Assembly (NCBI RefSeq): GCF_900105715.1
Contig: NZ_FNRY01000001.1
Coordinates: 2,976,001 to 3,040,000, forward strand
Origin: Paramicrobacterium humi
Lineage (GTDB): Bacteria; Actinomycetota; Actinomycetes; Actinomycetales; Microbacteriaceae
Length of the DNA stretch: 64,000 bases
Direction: 5' to 3'
Shown: positions 40,200-50,780 of the stretch, in pieces
Position numbering within the stretch: the stretch's first letter is position 1
How the letters are laid out: each line of letters begins with the position of its first letter
Made by a program: the position numbers and the translations under genes
Notes under the pieces: generated by a model
Told to the model about the DNA's origin: nothing
Database searches by the model: none
What the model saw: the letters and a program-made list of their open reading frames with translations, nothing else

Positions 40200-40325
40200 C
40201 GTCGGGGCCCTTCCTCGGCAGGCTCGGGTGCCTGCTTCGAATCTAGCAGTCGGGCGAATGCCCGTGTTGGTAGTCTCGTGGGGTATGTGCGGCGTGTCCG
40301 CGTTCCGATCCCCGAGGAGTTTCTT

Positions 40326-41093
40326 GTGTCCAACCCCCTCCAGCCCGGCTCTCTCGACGGCAAGCGCGTTCTCGTCACCGGCTCGAGTCGCGGCGTCGGC
40401 GCAGACACCGTCCGATACTTCGCGGACGCCGGCGCGAAGGTCGTCATCAACTTCCGCAACAAGGAGGCGCGCGCGGCGAAGCTCGCGACAGTGATCCGGG
40501 AGGCGGGCGGCACCGCCATCACCGTCGGCGCCGACCTGACTGATCCGGCATCCGTGTCAGCCATGTTCGACGAGATCGAGCGCGAGTTCGGCGGCCTCGA
40601 CATCCTCGTCCTCAACGCCTCAGGCGGCATGGAGTCCGGCATGGCCGAGGACTACGCGATGACGCTCAACCGCGATGCCCAGGTGGGCGTGCTGACCGCG
40701 GCGCTGCCGCTGCTCGGCGACGGAGCACGCGTCGTGTTCGTGACGAGCCACCAGGCGCATTTCATCCGTACGACGTCAACGATGCCCGAGTACGAGCCCG
40801 TCGCGAAGTCGAAGCGCGCCGGCGAGGACGCGCTCCGGGAATACATTCCTTCCCTTGCCGAGAAGGGCGTTGGCTTCGTCGTCGTCTCGGGCGACATGAT
40901 CGAGGGCACGATCACCGCGACCCTGCTGGAGCGGATGAACCCGGGAGCCATCACGGCCCGCAAGGAGGCGGCCGGCAAGCTCTACAACGTCGCCGAGTTC
41001 GCCGCGGAGGTCGCCCTCGCGGCGGTCGAGCCGGTTCCCGCAGACAACACGCGCCTCGTCGGCGACGTTTCGGACTTCGACCCGGAGAGCTGA
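40326..41093 (+). CDS. SDR family protein with an atypical active site
   Basis: A 255-residue Rossmann-fold protein with the cofactor motif VTGSSRGVGADTV (about residues 17-29), an NAsGG motif and FVTSHQAH. Where classical SDRs have Tyr-x-x-x-Lys the sequence reads YEPVAKSKRAGE, so the alignable YxxxK Tyr is a Val (VAKSK) and the nearest Tyr is one residue too far from the Lys. It may not be an active oxidoreductase. The GTG follows GAGGAG at a good distance. The last residues DNTRLVGDVSDFDPES form a characteristic tail I have seen in actinobacterial homologues. Confidence 0.8.
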   Translation: MSNPLQPGSLDGKRVLVTGSSRGVGADTVRYFADAGAKVVINFRNKEARAAKLATVIREAGGTAITVGADLTDPASVSAMFDEIEREFGGLDILVLNASGGMESGMAEDYAMTLNRDAQVGVLTAALPLLGDGARVVFVTSHQAHFIRTTSTMPEYEPVAKSKRAGEDALREYIPSLAEKGVGFVVVSGDMIEGTITATLLERMNPGAITARKEAAGKLYNVAEFAAEVALAAVEPVPADNTRLVGDVSDFDPES

Positions 41094-41120
41094 CGCCCCG
41101 CCCGGTGGTTGAATGGGCGT

Positions 41121-43115
41121 GTGAAAGCTTCAGACCTCGAATCCATCCTCTCCGTCTCCGCTCCGGCGCTGGATCCGCAGGGCGGCCGCGCCGTCGTCTC
41201 CGTGACCCGGCCGAGTCTCGCCGCGGACGCCGTCGTCGGCCAGCTGTGGAGTGTGCCGCTCGACGGCGCGGGGCCGGAGCGATTGACGCGTGGGTTCCGC
41301 GACACGAATCCTCAGTTCGCGCCCGACGGACAGCTGCTGGCCTTCCTGCGCGCCGCGCCGGGTAAGCCCGCACAGCTGCACGTCGTGTCGGCCGGGGGAG
41401 GGGAGCCGGTCGCAGTCACGGATGCGGCCCTCGGGGTCTCCGAGTTCGCGTGGTCGGCGGACGCTACCCGCCTCGCCTTCGTCGCCCGAGTGCCGGAGCA
41501 GGGCCGCTACGGCACCGTCGAGGGTCGTGATGCGGGCGCGGAGGACCCGCGCACGTTCACGTCGCTGCGCTACCGCCAGAACGGGCTCGGCTACTTCCGC
41601 GATCGGCGCAGCCAGCTCTTCGTCGTCGACAGTCCCGACGTCACGGCGGAGCCGCACATCGAGCCTGTGCCGGATGCCTCCGGCGAGGCGCCCGCGTCCG
41701 ACGCGCCCGTCGCGCCGGCGCGCCAACTCACGTTCGACGATGCCGACTACTCGAACCCGCAGTTCACTCCGGATGGGTCCGCGATCGCGGTGCTCGCCGC
41801 CCGGCATCCCGAACGCGATGATGACTTGCGATCCAATGTCTGGACTGTCCCGGTGGACGGCGGCGACCTGACGGCCGTCCTCGGCTGGCCACACACCCTG
41901 TCGATCGCGAAGGCCCGGTTCGCCGACGACGGCACGCTCTTCCTGCTCGCGCAGGAGGTGGGGGAGAGCGGCCGCGATTTCGTCGCCCGCAACGTCTCGC
42001 TCTACGTCGTCGACGACGGGTCCGCACGCGTGATGACGGACGCGGAGACCGTCGATCTGGGGGAGCCGGGAAGCGACATCGTGGCCTGCGCCGACGGCGG
42101 CGTTCTGGTGCAGAACCGCACTCGCGGCACGGTCCAGCTCGTCGAGGTCCACCGCGGCGGCGCGCTGCGCACCCTCACGCAGGGGGAGAGCAGCGTCACA
42201 GGAGCGGCATCCGCCGATGGAGTCACGGTCGTCAGCTACACCGACCCGTACACGGCCGGCGACGTCGCTATCGTGTCCCGCGGCATCTGGCGGCAGATCA
42301 CCGACTTCGGCGCCGCGCTTCGCCGTGTCGGCGTCGTCGCGCCACGCGAGCACGTGATCGCGGGACGCGACGGCTACCCGGTGCACGGGTGGAGTCTCGT
42401 ACCGGAGTCGGCGGAACGCGTGCCGGTCGTGCTGATGATCCACGGCGGTCCCTTCGCCGCCTACCCCGCCGCGTTCTTCGACGAGGCGCAAGTTCTCGTC
42501 GCGGCCGGCTACGGCGTCGTGATGTGCAACCCGCGCGGATCCGCAGGCTACGGACAGCAGCACGGCAGGGCGATCCGTCAGGCGATGGGCACCGTCGACG
42601 AAGCCGATGTTCTGGACTTCCTCGACGGCGTGCTCGCCGCGGAGAGCCGGTTCGACGCCGATCGCGTCGGCATCATGGGCGGCTCCTACGGCGGCTACCT
42701 CACGGCGTGGATCACCACGAACGAGCACCGTTTCGCCGCCGCGATCGTCGAGCGCGGGTTCCTTGACCCCGACGCGTTCGTCGGAACCAGCGACATCGGA
42801 GACTTCTTCGGCGACGAGTACTGCGGCACCGACCCGGAGCTCGTCGCGTCGCAAAGCCCGCAAGCGCACGTGGCCGGCGTCGCGACGCCGACGCTCGTGC
42901 TTCACTCGGAGCAGGACTACCGGTGCCCGCTGGGTCAGGCGGAGCGCTACTACGCCGCGCTCGTGAGAAACGGCGTCGACGCGCAGCTCACGGTCTTCCC
43001 GGGGGAGAACCATGAGCTCAGCCGGTCCGGGCGGCCGCGGCACCGCGTGCAGCGCTTCGAGGTGATCCTCGACTGGTGGGCTCAGTACCTGCCCACGCCT
43101 GAGAACAACGCGTGA
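41121..43115 (+). CDS. S9 family (prolyl oligopeptidase-type) serine peptidase
   Basis: A 664-residue peptidase. A beta-propeller (about residues 10-400) gates a C-terminal alpha/beta-hydrolase domain (about 400-664). The catalytic Ser is in GIMGGSYGGYLTAW (about 517-530), the Asp in HSEQDYRCPLGQAE (about 600-613) and the His in PGENHELSRSGRPRHR (about 631-646). It belongs to the acylaminoacyl-peptidase/dipeptidyl-peptidase group. The GTG at 41121 is six bases after TTGAAT; a TTG at 41109 would add four residues. Confidence 0.88.
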   Translation: MKASDLESILSVSAPALDPQGGRAVVSVTRPSLAADAVVGQLWSVPLDGAGPERLTRGFRDTNPQFAPDGQLLAFLRAAPGKPAQLHVVSAGGGEPVAVTDAALGVSEFAWSADATRLAFVARVPEQGRYGTVEGRDAGAEDPRTFTSLRYRQNGLGYFRDRRSQLFVVDSPDVTAEPHIEPVPDASGEAPASDAPVAPARQLTFDDADYSNPQFTPDGSAIAVLAARHPERDDDLRSNVWTVPVDGGDLTAVLGWPHTLSIAKARFADDGTLFLLAQEVGESGRDFVARNVSLYVVDDGSARVMTDAETVDLGEPGSDIVACADGGVLVQNRTRGTVQLVEVHRGGALRTLTQGESSVTGAASADGVTVVSYTDPYTAGDVAIVSRGIWRQITDFGAALRRVGVVAPREHVIAGRDGYPVHGWSLVPESAERVPVVLMIHGGPFAAYPAAFFDEAQVLVAAGYGVVMCNPRGSAGYGQQHGRAIRQAMGTVDEADVLDFLDGVLAAESRFDADRVGIMGGSYGGYLTAWITTNEHRFAAAIVERGFLDPDAFVGTSDIGDFFGDEYCGTDPELVASQSPQAHVAGVATPTLVLHSEQDYRCPLGQAERYYAALVRNGVDAQLTVFPGENHELSRSGRPRHRVQRFEVILDWWAQYLPTPENNA

Positions 43116-43135
43116 TGGCAGGGCCGGCTCACCGC

Positions 43136-43723
43136 TCAGACGACGGTGGGCCGGTCCTGGCCGCGGCCGAAGACGATTCCCTCAAGCGTCTGCATGATGC
43201 CGGCGACGATGAGAAGACTCGCGGCGAAGATCAGCATGAGACCGGCAGCGGCGACCGGCGCGAGGACAACGAGGATGCCGCCGAGGATGCTCAGCACGCC
43301 GTAGATGACGGCGAGCCACTTGAGCGATCCGTCCGGAATCGAGGTGAGTGCCGCGATCCCCTCGAGGATCCAGACGATTCCGACCAGAGTCGCCAGCACG
43401 ACGATGCCGAAGCCCGGGTTGGCGAGCACGACGATGCCCGCGATGACCAGCAGCACCGAGAGCACAACCGTGAGGGTCTTGCTCCCCGCAGACGTCCAGC
43501 GGGCGCTCAGGCCGATGACCGCTCGCACGATCCCGCTGATGATGAAGAACACTCCGAACGCCCATCCGACGAGCAGGAGCGTGGCGTTCGGCCACGACCA
43601 GATGAGGATGCCAAGCAGGACAGCAGCGAGGCCGCCGATGATGAGGGCGGCCCGCAGCCCCGAGAGCTGCCGCTTGGTCAGTACCGAGTGGTCGATGAGA
43701 AATCGAGAGCCGCTGATGGCCAT
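43136..43723 (-). CDS. HdeD-like DUF308 membrane protein
   Basis: A 195-residue membrane protein with six hydrophobic segments and charged short loops, the layout of HdeD family proteins (DUF308). GGLAAVLLGILIWSWP and ILGGILVVLAPVAAAG are typical duplicated halves. E. coli HdeD helps acid resistance, but no function is known for actinobacterial members. GGAGGA at good distance supports the ATG at 43723. It is convergent with the S9 peptidase and divergent from the AraC-type gene. Confidence 0.82.
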   Translation of the reverse strand: MAISGSRFLIDHSVLTKRQLSGLRAALIIGGLAAVLLGILIWSWPNATLLLVGWAFGVFFIISGIVRAVIGLSARWTSAGSKTLTVVLSVLLVIAGIVVLANPGFGIVVLATLVGIVWILEGIAALTSIPDGSLKWLAVIYGVLSILGGILVVLAPVAAAGLMLIFAASLLIVAGIMQTLEGIVFGRGQDRPTVV

Positions 43724-43843
43724 GCTGTCCTCCTTGAAGCTCGTGATCTTACTCTGGCGCATTCTCGCCTCGAGTGCACGCATTCGGATCGCGCTGACCG
43801 CGCCGAGTGGACATGTCGGCGGCCCGGTGGCACTATCTCCGAT

Positions 43844-44287
43844 GTGAGCGATACGCCCTCCTCTCCGCAGCGGCTGCGTGACTTGGCCCTGCTTCGCCGC
43901 GTGCGCGATCGGATCGATCGGGACTATCCGGCTCCGCTCAACGTCGAGGAGCTCGCGCGGGATGTGCACATGTCCGCCGGCCACCTGAGCCGCCAGTTCC
44001 GGCTCGCGTATGGGGAGTCGCCGTACTCCTATCTCATGACACGGCGCATCGAGCGGGCAATGGCTCTGCTCAATCGGGGCGATCTCAGCGTGACTGAAGT
44101 GTGCTTCACCGTCGGTTTCTCGTCCCTTGGAACGTTCAGCACGCGATTCAGCGAGCTCGTGGGCGTCCCGCCGAGCGTCTACCAGCGGCACGGCGCACAC
44201 CCGACGGTCGGCATGCCTGCGTGCATCGCTAAGCAGATCGCAAGACCGATCAGGAATCAAGAAGTGCGAGCGGTGCGGGGCGCATAG
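43844..44287 (+). CDS. Compact AraC family transcriptional regulator
   Basis: A 147-residue protein that is only the AraC DNA-binding domain: first HTH around LNVEELARDVHMSAGHLSRQ (about residues 32-51), second around VTEVCFTVGFSSLGTFSTRF (about 82-101), ending SELVGVPPSVYQRH. It has no separate ligand domain, so it may be controlled by a partner or by abundance. It starts 120 bases from the divergent HdeD gene and is followed ten bases later by two VOC genes and the UvrA-like gene, which are likely targets. Confidence 0.85.
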   Translation: MSDTPSSPQRLRDLALLRRVRDRIDRDYPAPLNVEELARDVHMSAGHLSRQFRLAYGESPYSYLMTRRIERAMALLNRGDLSVTEVCFTVGFSSLGTFSTRFSELVGVPPSVYQRHGAHPTVGMPACIAKQIARPIRNQEVRAVRGA

Positions 44288-44297
44288 GCTGACCGCC

Positions 44298-44708
44298 ATG
44301 AACATCACAATCCACACGGCGGTGCTTCCTCACACGGACCCGGAAGCTTCGCTCGCTTTCTACCGCGACGCTCTCGGCTTCGAAGTGCGCAATGACGTCG
44401 GGCAGGGCTCCATGCGCTGGATCGAAGTCGGCCCGGTCGATCAGCCGCAGACGTCGATCCTTTTCGCTCCGCCGGCGGCGGATCCCGGCGTCACTGCCGA
44501 GGAGCGACGCACGATCGAAGAGATGATGGCGAAAGGAACGTACGGCTGGATCCTGCTGGCCTCCTCAGACCTCGACGGCGTCTTCGAGAAGGTCCAGTCG
44601 ACAGACGCCGAGGTGATCCAAGAGCCGATGCAGCAGCCGTACGGTGCGCGCGACTGCGCCTTTCGGGACCCTGCCGGCAACCAGATCCGCATCAAGGAGG
44701 TGCGATGA
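44298..44708 (+). CDS. VOC superfamily protein (glyoxalase/bleomycin-resistance fold)
   Basis: A 136-residue single-module VOC protein. It begins with ITIHTAVLPHTDPEASLAFY (about residues 3-22), the usual first strand and helix, and ends CAFRDPAGNQIRIKEVR. The metal ligand pattern is His (TIHTAV) and a Glu near the C-terminus, but other conserved ligands are uncertain. The family includes dioxygenases, lyases and antibiotic-binding proteins; no substrate can be named. TAGGCT lies seven bases before the ATG, a leaderless layout. It overlaps the next gene by four bases. Confidence 0.8.
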   Translation: MNITIHTAVLPHTDPEASLAFYRDALGFEVRNDVGQGSMRWIEVGPVDQPQTSILFAPPAADPGVTAEERRTIEEMMAKGTYGWILLASSDLDGVFEKVQSTDAEVIQEPMQQPYGARDCAFRDPAGNQIRIKEVR

Positions 44709-45322
44709 GCTCGATCTCCTCCGTCATCCTTGGCACGCCGGACCCCGAAGCGGCGGAACGCTTCTACGCGAACGCGTTCGACCTGGGCGATCGCGTCGGC
44801 GTTCGCGCCTCTGACGAGGCCACGAGCGGATTCCGGGGGTTCACTCTGTCGCTCATCGCCGCCCAGCCGAGCAACGTCGACGCGCTCGTGGATGCGGCGC
44901 TCGCTGCCGGGGGTACGACGCTCAAGCCGGTCGCGAAGAGCCTGTGGGGCTATGGCGGCCTCATCTCCGCTCCGGACGGCGCGATCTGGAACATCGCGAC
45001 GTCCGCCAAGAAGAACGCGGAGCCCGCGAGCCGCTCCATCGAGCACGTCGTGCTTCTCCTCGGCGCCACGGACGTCAAGGCCAGCAAGGAGTTCTATGTC
45101 GATCGAGGATTCACCGTCGTGAAGGGCTTCGGCAACGGCTACGTCGAGTTCGCCCCGAGCGGGCGGATCAACCTCGGCCTGTATCGTCGTCGTTCCCTCG
45201 CCAAATCGGCAGGCGTCCCGGACGACGGCACCGGTTCCCACCGACTGACTATCGTGGGGGATGCCGCGGCAGCGGCGGACCCTGACGGCTTCCAGTGGGA
45301 ATCCGCCGCGGCGACCGCTTGA
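44705..45322 (+). CDS. Two-module VOC superfamily protein
   Basis: A 205-residue protein with two VOC modules. Module 1 begins MSSISSVILGTPDPEAAERF and ends LISAPDGAIWNIATS (about residue 100). Module 2 begins SIEHVVLLLGATDVKASKEF (about 115-134) and ends in ADPDGFQWE. Tandem modules can form a closed ligand-binding cavity. Because it follows a single-module VOC gene and precedes a UvrA-like gene it may belong to a toxin-handling unit; this is inference. The ATG overlaps the upstream stop (ATGA). Confidence 0.78.
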   Translation: MSSISSVILGTPDPEAAERFYANAFDLGDRVGVRASDEATSGFRGFTLSLIAAQPSNVDALVDAALAAGGTTLKPVAKSLWGYGGLISAPDGAIWNIATSAKKNAEPASRSIEHVVLLLGATDVKASKEFYVDRGFTVVKGFGNGYVEFAPSGRINLGLYRRRSLAKSAGVPDDGTGSHRLTIVGDAAAAADPDGFQWESAAATA

Positions 45323-45359
45323 CCACGACGATTGAATGAGGAACCTGGACGGAGATCCG

Positions 45360-47747
<2,388 letters not shown>

Positions 47748-47763
47748 AACGAGCGGCTACACG

Positions 47764-47774
47764 TTATGTCAAGT
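47764..47774 (+). other. Lone XerD-type half-site (partial dif)
   Basis: TTATGTCAAGT equals the XerD arm of the actinobacterial dif consensus as I remember it, and differs from the arm of the complete site only in the last two bases. The preceding 17 bases do not resemble the centre or the XerC arm, so it is half a site. It lies 17 bases after the UvrA-like stop codon and 320 bases before the full site. Confidence 0.45.
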
Positions 47775-48083
47775 ACCGGGGGATGCCGCAAGGTCACCGC
47801 AGAGGAGACCTGCAGGCGCGCGACGAACGGGCGCCTGGCCGCGCACAGTCGCTCAGCGCCAGCTGACGTGCGAGGCGCCGCGTTGCCGACGGAATCCAGG
47901 ACCTCCGTTTTCACCTCAGCTTGAACCGTCGACGAGATCAATGCGCAACGCTGTGTCGAAACAATCTGAGCGCGATGACGGCACGATGGAGGCGCGTCAT
48001 TGACGCACAGCTCACGACGGCCCACCCGACGCGGATCAGGCAGCATCGCGCGAAGCGCGGCGACCCCGACCCGGCCGATGGCG

Positions 48084-48111
48084 TATGCCGATAATGTACA
48101 TTATGTCAACA
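48084..48111 (+). other. dif: Chromosome dimer resolution site dif
   Basis: 28 bases with the XerC/XerD layout: XerC arm TATGCCGATAA (48084-48094), six-base centre TGTACA (48095-48100), XerD arm TTATGTCAACA (48101-48111). The inner 14 bases form a perfect palindrome. It matches the actinobacterial dif consensus (recalled: CCGATAAT core, ACATTATGTCAA in the other arm) at nearly every position. E. coli dif has the same arms with TGTATA in the middle. XerC/XerD and FtsK resolve chromosome dimers here. The site coincides with a switch in strand polarity of genes and of GGGGGAG words. Confidence 0.85.
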
Positions 48112-48151
48112 AGCACGGACGGCCTTCCACGCGGCTCGTGACCCCGTCCAG

Positions 48152-48586
48152 CTATGCCCCGCTCCCCGGCGGCATCCGGTATGCATCATCGATGCGATGG
48201 AACAGCCACAAGCCGACGCACGCGCCGATCACGAGAACCATCGTGATGCCGACCCAGGCAACGTCGTACGGCGACGGCAGCGCGTCGCGTACGAACTCGG
48301 GGTGATTCGTCTGGAGCCGCGTGAGCGCAGCCACGGCGATAGCCACGAGGGTCGCGAGTCCCCCGGGAACGACAAGGGCGACGAACTTCTCCCAGCGATA
48401 CCATCGCGGCGAGGCGAAGACGAGCGCGAGGCCGATCAGCCACCCGATCACGGGCATCACGAGTCCGGCGAACCCGACCGTCAGGGCTGCGAGCTCGGCG
48501 AACCGGAACGATTCCCGCAACCGACCGCCGCTGACTCGACGCTGCAGAACGCCGCGCCTTCGCAAACCACCGACATCGCTGGCCAT
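48152..48586 (-). CDS. Hypothetical small membrane protein near dif
   Basis: A 144-residue protein with an arginine-rich N-terminus, three predicted membrane helices (about residues 30-58, 68-88 and 108-127) and a short polar C-terminus. I do not recognise the family. It is the first gene right of dif, and its last codons lie about 40 bases from it. TAGCTT lies seven bases before the ATG, with no clear ribosome binding site, a leaderless layout. It may be poorly conserved, as is usual near the terminus. Confidence 0.6.
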   Translation of the reverse strand: MASDVGGLRRRGVLQRRVSGGRLRESFRFAELAALTVGFAGLVMPVIGWLIGLALVFASPRWYRWEKFVALVVPGGLATLVAIAVAALTRLQTNHPEFVRDALPSPYDVAWVGITMVLVIGACVGLWLFHRIDDAYRMPPGSGA

Positions 48587-48636
48587 GATTCGAAAGCTAG
48601 TAGCATCTCAAGCCCCGGTCAAGCGCACTTTCAGGG

Positions 48637-49175
48637 CTAGCGCGATCGCAGTTCTTCGAGTACGTAGGCGATGCGCTGAGGAAAGTCCCACGGAATCTGC
48701 TCGGGCAGCCCGTCAACCGGCCACCAGGCGACATCCTCGCTCTCGTCGCTCACGATCGGAGCCGTGGCCGCCGACGCGACAGCGGCGTAGCCGAGATCCC
48801 AATGGCGCCGGCAGCGCCCGAACGTCGACGCGAGTTCGTGCCGGTTGAGGTCGACGGGAGCCGGCCGCAGAAGGCGCAGGCCGCCCAGTCCCGATTCCTC
48901 CTCGGCTTCCCGCATGGCGGCATCCGGGATGCTCTCGTCATGCACTTCGATGTGGCCGCCGAGCTGCACCCAGAATCGACCCTTCTTGTGGAAGCACAGC
49001 AGCACGCGCGTGAGATCCGGAGTGAAGATGAAGCAGCTCGCCGTGAGGTGCTCCGGGCCCGCGTCTCGTTCGAGGGCCCTCTCCCCAGCGTCTCCAGCAA
49101 ATCGAGGTAGTCGTCGCGAAGCGTCGCCTGGGCACTCGAGAGCGGATGCCAGTCGCGGAGCCGACCGGCAAGCAT
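48637..49175 (-). pseudogene. NUDIX hydrolase gene, apparently frameshifted
   Basis: Read on the - strand, an ATG at 49175 gives MLAGRLRDWHPLSSAQ and DDYLDLLETLG in one frame. The NUDIX core continues one frame over as ALERDAGPEHLTASCF, LLCFHKKGRFWVQLGGHIEV and AAMREAEEESG (Nudix box GHIEV-x-REAEEESG). The shift is at a GGGG run near 49082-49085; one missing base would restore a 179-residue protein. A GTG at 49208 is an alternative start. The region is 539 bases, not a multiple of three. It may be a real pseudogene, a slippage site or a sequencing error. The core frame alone has no proper start. Confidence 0.7.
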
Positions 49176-49263
49176 CGGAGCGCGGGCGGGAGTACGAGGG
49201 AGGATCACGCCCCCAGTCTGCCGCACGCCGGAGGCTGCGCCTGGCCCGCAGGTGGGTTGCGGA

Positions 49264-49590
49264 TCAGACGCGACCAGCGTGACGCCCTGCGCGGCGGCGG
49301 GCTGCGTCGGTCGGCATGCCAAGCTCGTTGAGCGGAGCGACGTCCGCCTCGATCGCTTCGGCCTCGGCCGGGCAGTGCAGTACCGCGTTCGGTGTTGAGT
49401 GGTCGATCGTGTGCTCGCTCATCGCATGCCGACACACAGGGCATTCGTCCGTTGCCTTGACGGCACGAGCAGACTCGTCATACGGGCCCACGTTCGCGGA
49501 ACCGATGATGGGAGTCAACTTGTCATCAACCCAGATGAAGAAGCGACCGAATGCGTTGTCGCCTTCGTGGGTCTTCTCTGTCGGGACCAT
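49264..49590 (-). CDS. Hypothetical protein with a zinc-ribbon-like segment
   Basis: A 108-residue protein. The N-terminal half (FGRFFIWVDDKLTPIIGSAN) is hydrophobic but without a clear membrane helix. A CPVCRHAM pair, then a His pair in SEHTIDHSTPN and a Cys in VLHCPAEA suggest one zinc-binding module. The C-terminus is charged and alanine-rich. I do not recognise a family. It is 33 bases from the SRPBCC gene upstream on the same strand. Confidence 0.6.
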   Translation of the reverse strand: MVPTEKTHEGDNAFGRFFIWVDDKLTPIIGSANVGPYDESARAVKATDECPVCRHAMSEHTIDHSTPNAVLHCPAEAEAIEADVAPLNELGMPTDAARRRAGRHAGRV

Positions 49591-49623
49591 GCCCCCTATT
49601 GTAGGCGCGTTTTGACAAGAAGG

Positions 49624-50064
49624 CTATGGCTGTGGTAGTGAATCGATGCTGATCGCGGCGAGCCGGTTGAGACCGTCGTTCCAGCCGCGCACGTGGTCGG
49701 CCTGTTCCTTGGCCGACACGAACGCTGACTCGCTGATCTCCACGATCGTGCCGCCCGCGGCATCGTCGACGAATCGAACGTCGACCGAGTGGGTGTGGTC
49801 GTCGCCGGTCCACCGCATCGTGAACGACAGGCGCTCCCCCGCGCTCACGCCCGTGATCTGGCCGCCGACCGACGCGTGGTCGGACACGATCCGCCAGCGC
49901 TCCCCCTCCACTGCACGAAACGTCGCTCGGGCGTTCCACGCGGGGTCCCAGAACCACTTCTCGATGTACGCCGGCTCGGTCCATAGCCGCCACACGTCGG
50001 CGCGGGGCCGCATGACGATGCGGATGATGCCCTCGAACGGCCCGGTGTCTGCCTTCTCCAACAA
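49624..50064 (-). CDS. SRPBCC (AHSA1-like) domain protein
   Basis: A 146-residue START/Bet v1-like protein. FEGIIRIVMRPRADVWRLWT (about residues 9-28) is the opening of the fold, and WFWDPAWNARATFR resembles the conserved region of the AHSA1 group (pfam AHSA1 / activator of Hsp90 ATPase-like). Bacterial members bind small ligands and their role is usually unknown. It precedes the dhaM gene in the same direction but is separate from it; its start is about 15 bases from the dhaM stop. Confidence 0.8.
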   Translation of the reverse strand: MLEKADTGPFEGIIRIVMRPRADVWRLWTEPAYIEKWFWDPAWNARATFRAVEGERWRIVSDHASVGGQITGVSAGERLSFTMRWTGDDHTHSVDVRFVDDAAGGTIVEISESAFVSAKEQADHVRGWNDGLNRLAAISIDSLPQP

Positions 50065-50078
50065 GGTGCCCTCCCGCG

Positions 50079-50780
50079 TCAGCTCTCTCCGAACCCGGAC
50101 TCGATCAGTTCGCTCAGCTCCGAGACGGCCTTTCTCGCCTCGGGCCCGTCGGCCGTGAGCGTCACATCGGCGCCCTGCACGAGCCCGAGGGACATGATGC
50201 CGAGCAGGCTCTTCGCGTCGACGCCGTTGACGTTGACCCGAGCGTCGTAACCGCTCGCCTTCTTCACGAACTCGGCGGCGGGCCGCGCATGCAGTCCGTC
50301 TCGATTGATGAGCCGGATGGTGCGCGACTCCGAATCGGATGCCGCTTGCCCTGCCGCTTCGTCGGACGGCGGCGACGCGGTGTCCGCCGCGGCCGGGTTG
50401 GCGCCGCCCGCATGCGAGGCCGCCTCTGCCACCCCGGTGACATCGCCTCCGGTCGCGGCGGCGACAGCAGCCGCCACGGCGCCCTCCACGATGGGCGCCT
50501 CGGCGAGAATCACCCGAGAACGGGCGTCGTCGTCGAGGAAGTCAAGTGCCGTCTCGGTCGTGAGCACGGCGGAGCCGAGATCGCACAGCACGACCACACC
50601 GTCTCCGCTGTCGGCTTCGGCAAGCGCCGCGCTGACCTTCTCGAAGCTCGTCCCGATGCCGTCCTCATCCGTGCCGCCAGCGGCGACGAGGGCGACGTCG
50701 GGCGCCATCTGCCGGGCAAGCTCGACCGTCCCCTCGGCGATCTTGCTGCTGTGGGAGACGATGACGAGTCCGACGCTCAT
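50079..50780 (-). CDS. dhaM: Dihydroxyacetone kinase phosphotransferase subunit DhaM with HPr domain
   Basis: A 233-residue fusion. The N-terminal EIIA-like domain (about residues 1-125) starts VGLVIVSHSSKIAEGTVELA with the phosphorylatable His in VSHS (residue 9). An alanine-rich linker (about 125-150) leads to an HPr domain: NRDGLHARPAAEFVKKA, with the active His in LHARP, and SLLGIMSLG (about 155-200). There is no enzyme I domain, so phosphate must come from a separate PTS enzyme I. The ATG overlaps the dhaL stop by four bases. Confidence 0.9.
   Translation of the reverse strand: MSVGLVIVSHSSKIAEGTVELARQMAPDVALVAAGGTDEDGIGTSFEKVSAALAEADSGDGVVVLCDLGSAVLTTETALDFLDDDARSRVILAEAPIVEGAVAAAVAAATGGDVTGVAEAASHAGGANPAAADTASPPSDEAAGQAASDSESRTIRLINRDGLHARPAAEFVKKASGYDARVNVNGVDAKSLLGIMSLGLVQGADVTLTADGPEARKAVSELSELIESGFGES

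Larger units (their letters stand above)
47748..48151. other. 404-base gene-free terminus region containing the dif site
   Basis: No plausible coding sequence is present on either strand between the UvrA-like stop and the 48152 gene. The content is a lone XerD-type half-site at 47764-47774 just after the UvrA-like stop, 300 bases of GC-rich sequence with no motif I recognise, and the complete dif-like site at 48084-48111. Confidence 0.7.

Noticed and set aside
48091-48104. The perfect 14-bp palindrome as a repressor operator
   Set aside because: The flanking arms and spacing fit dif far better than an operator, and the nearest gene start is about 480 bases away on the opposite strand.
48637-49005. 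A 122-codon NUDIX frame taken as a complete gene
   Set aside because: It would start within the first core strand of the fold, without a ribosome binding site; the true N-terminus is in another frame.
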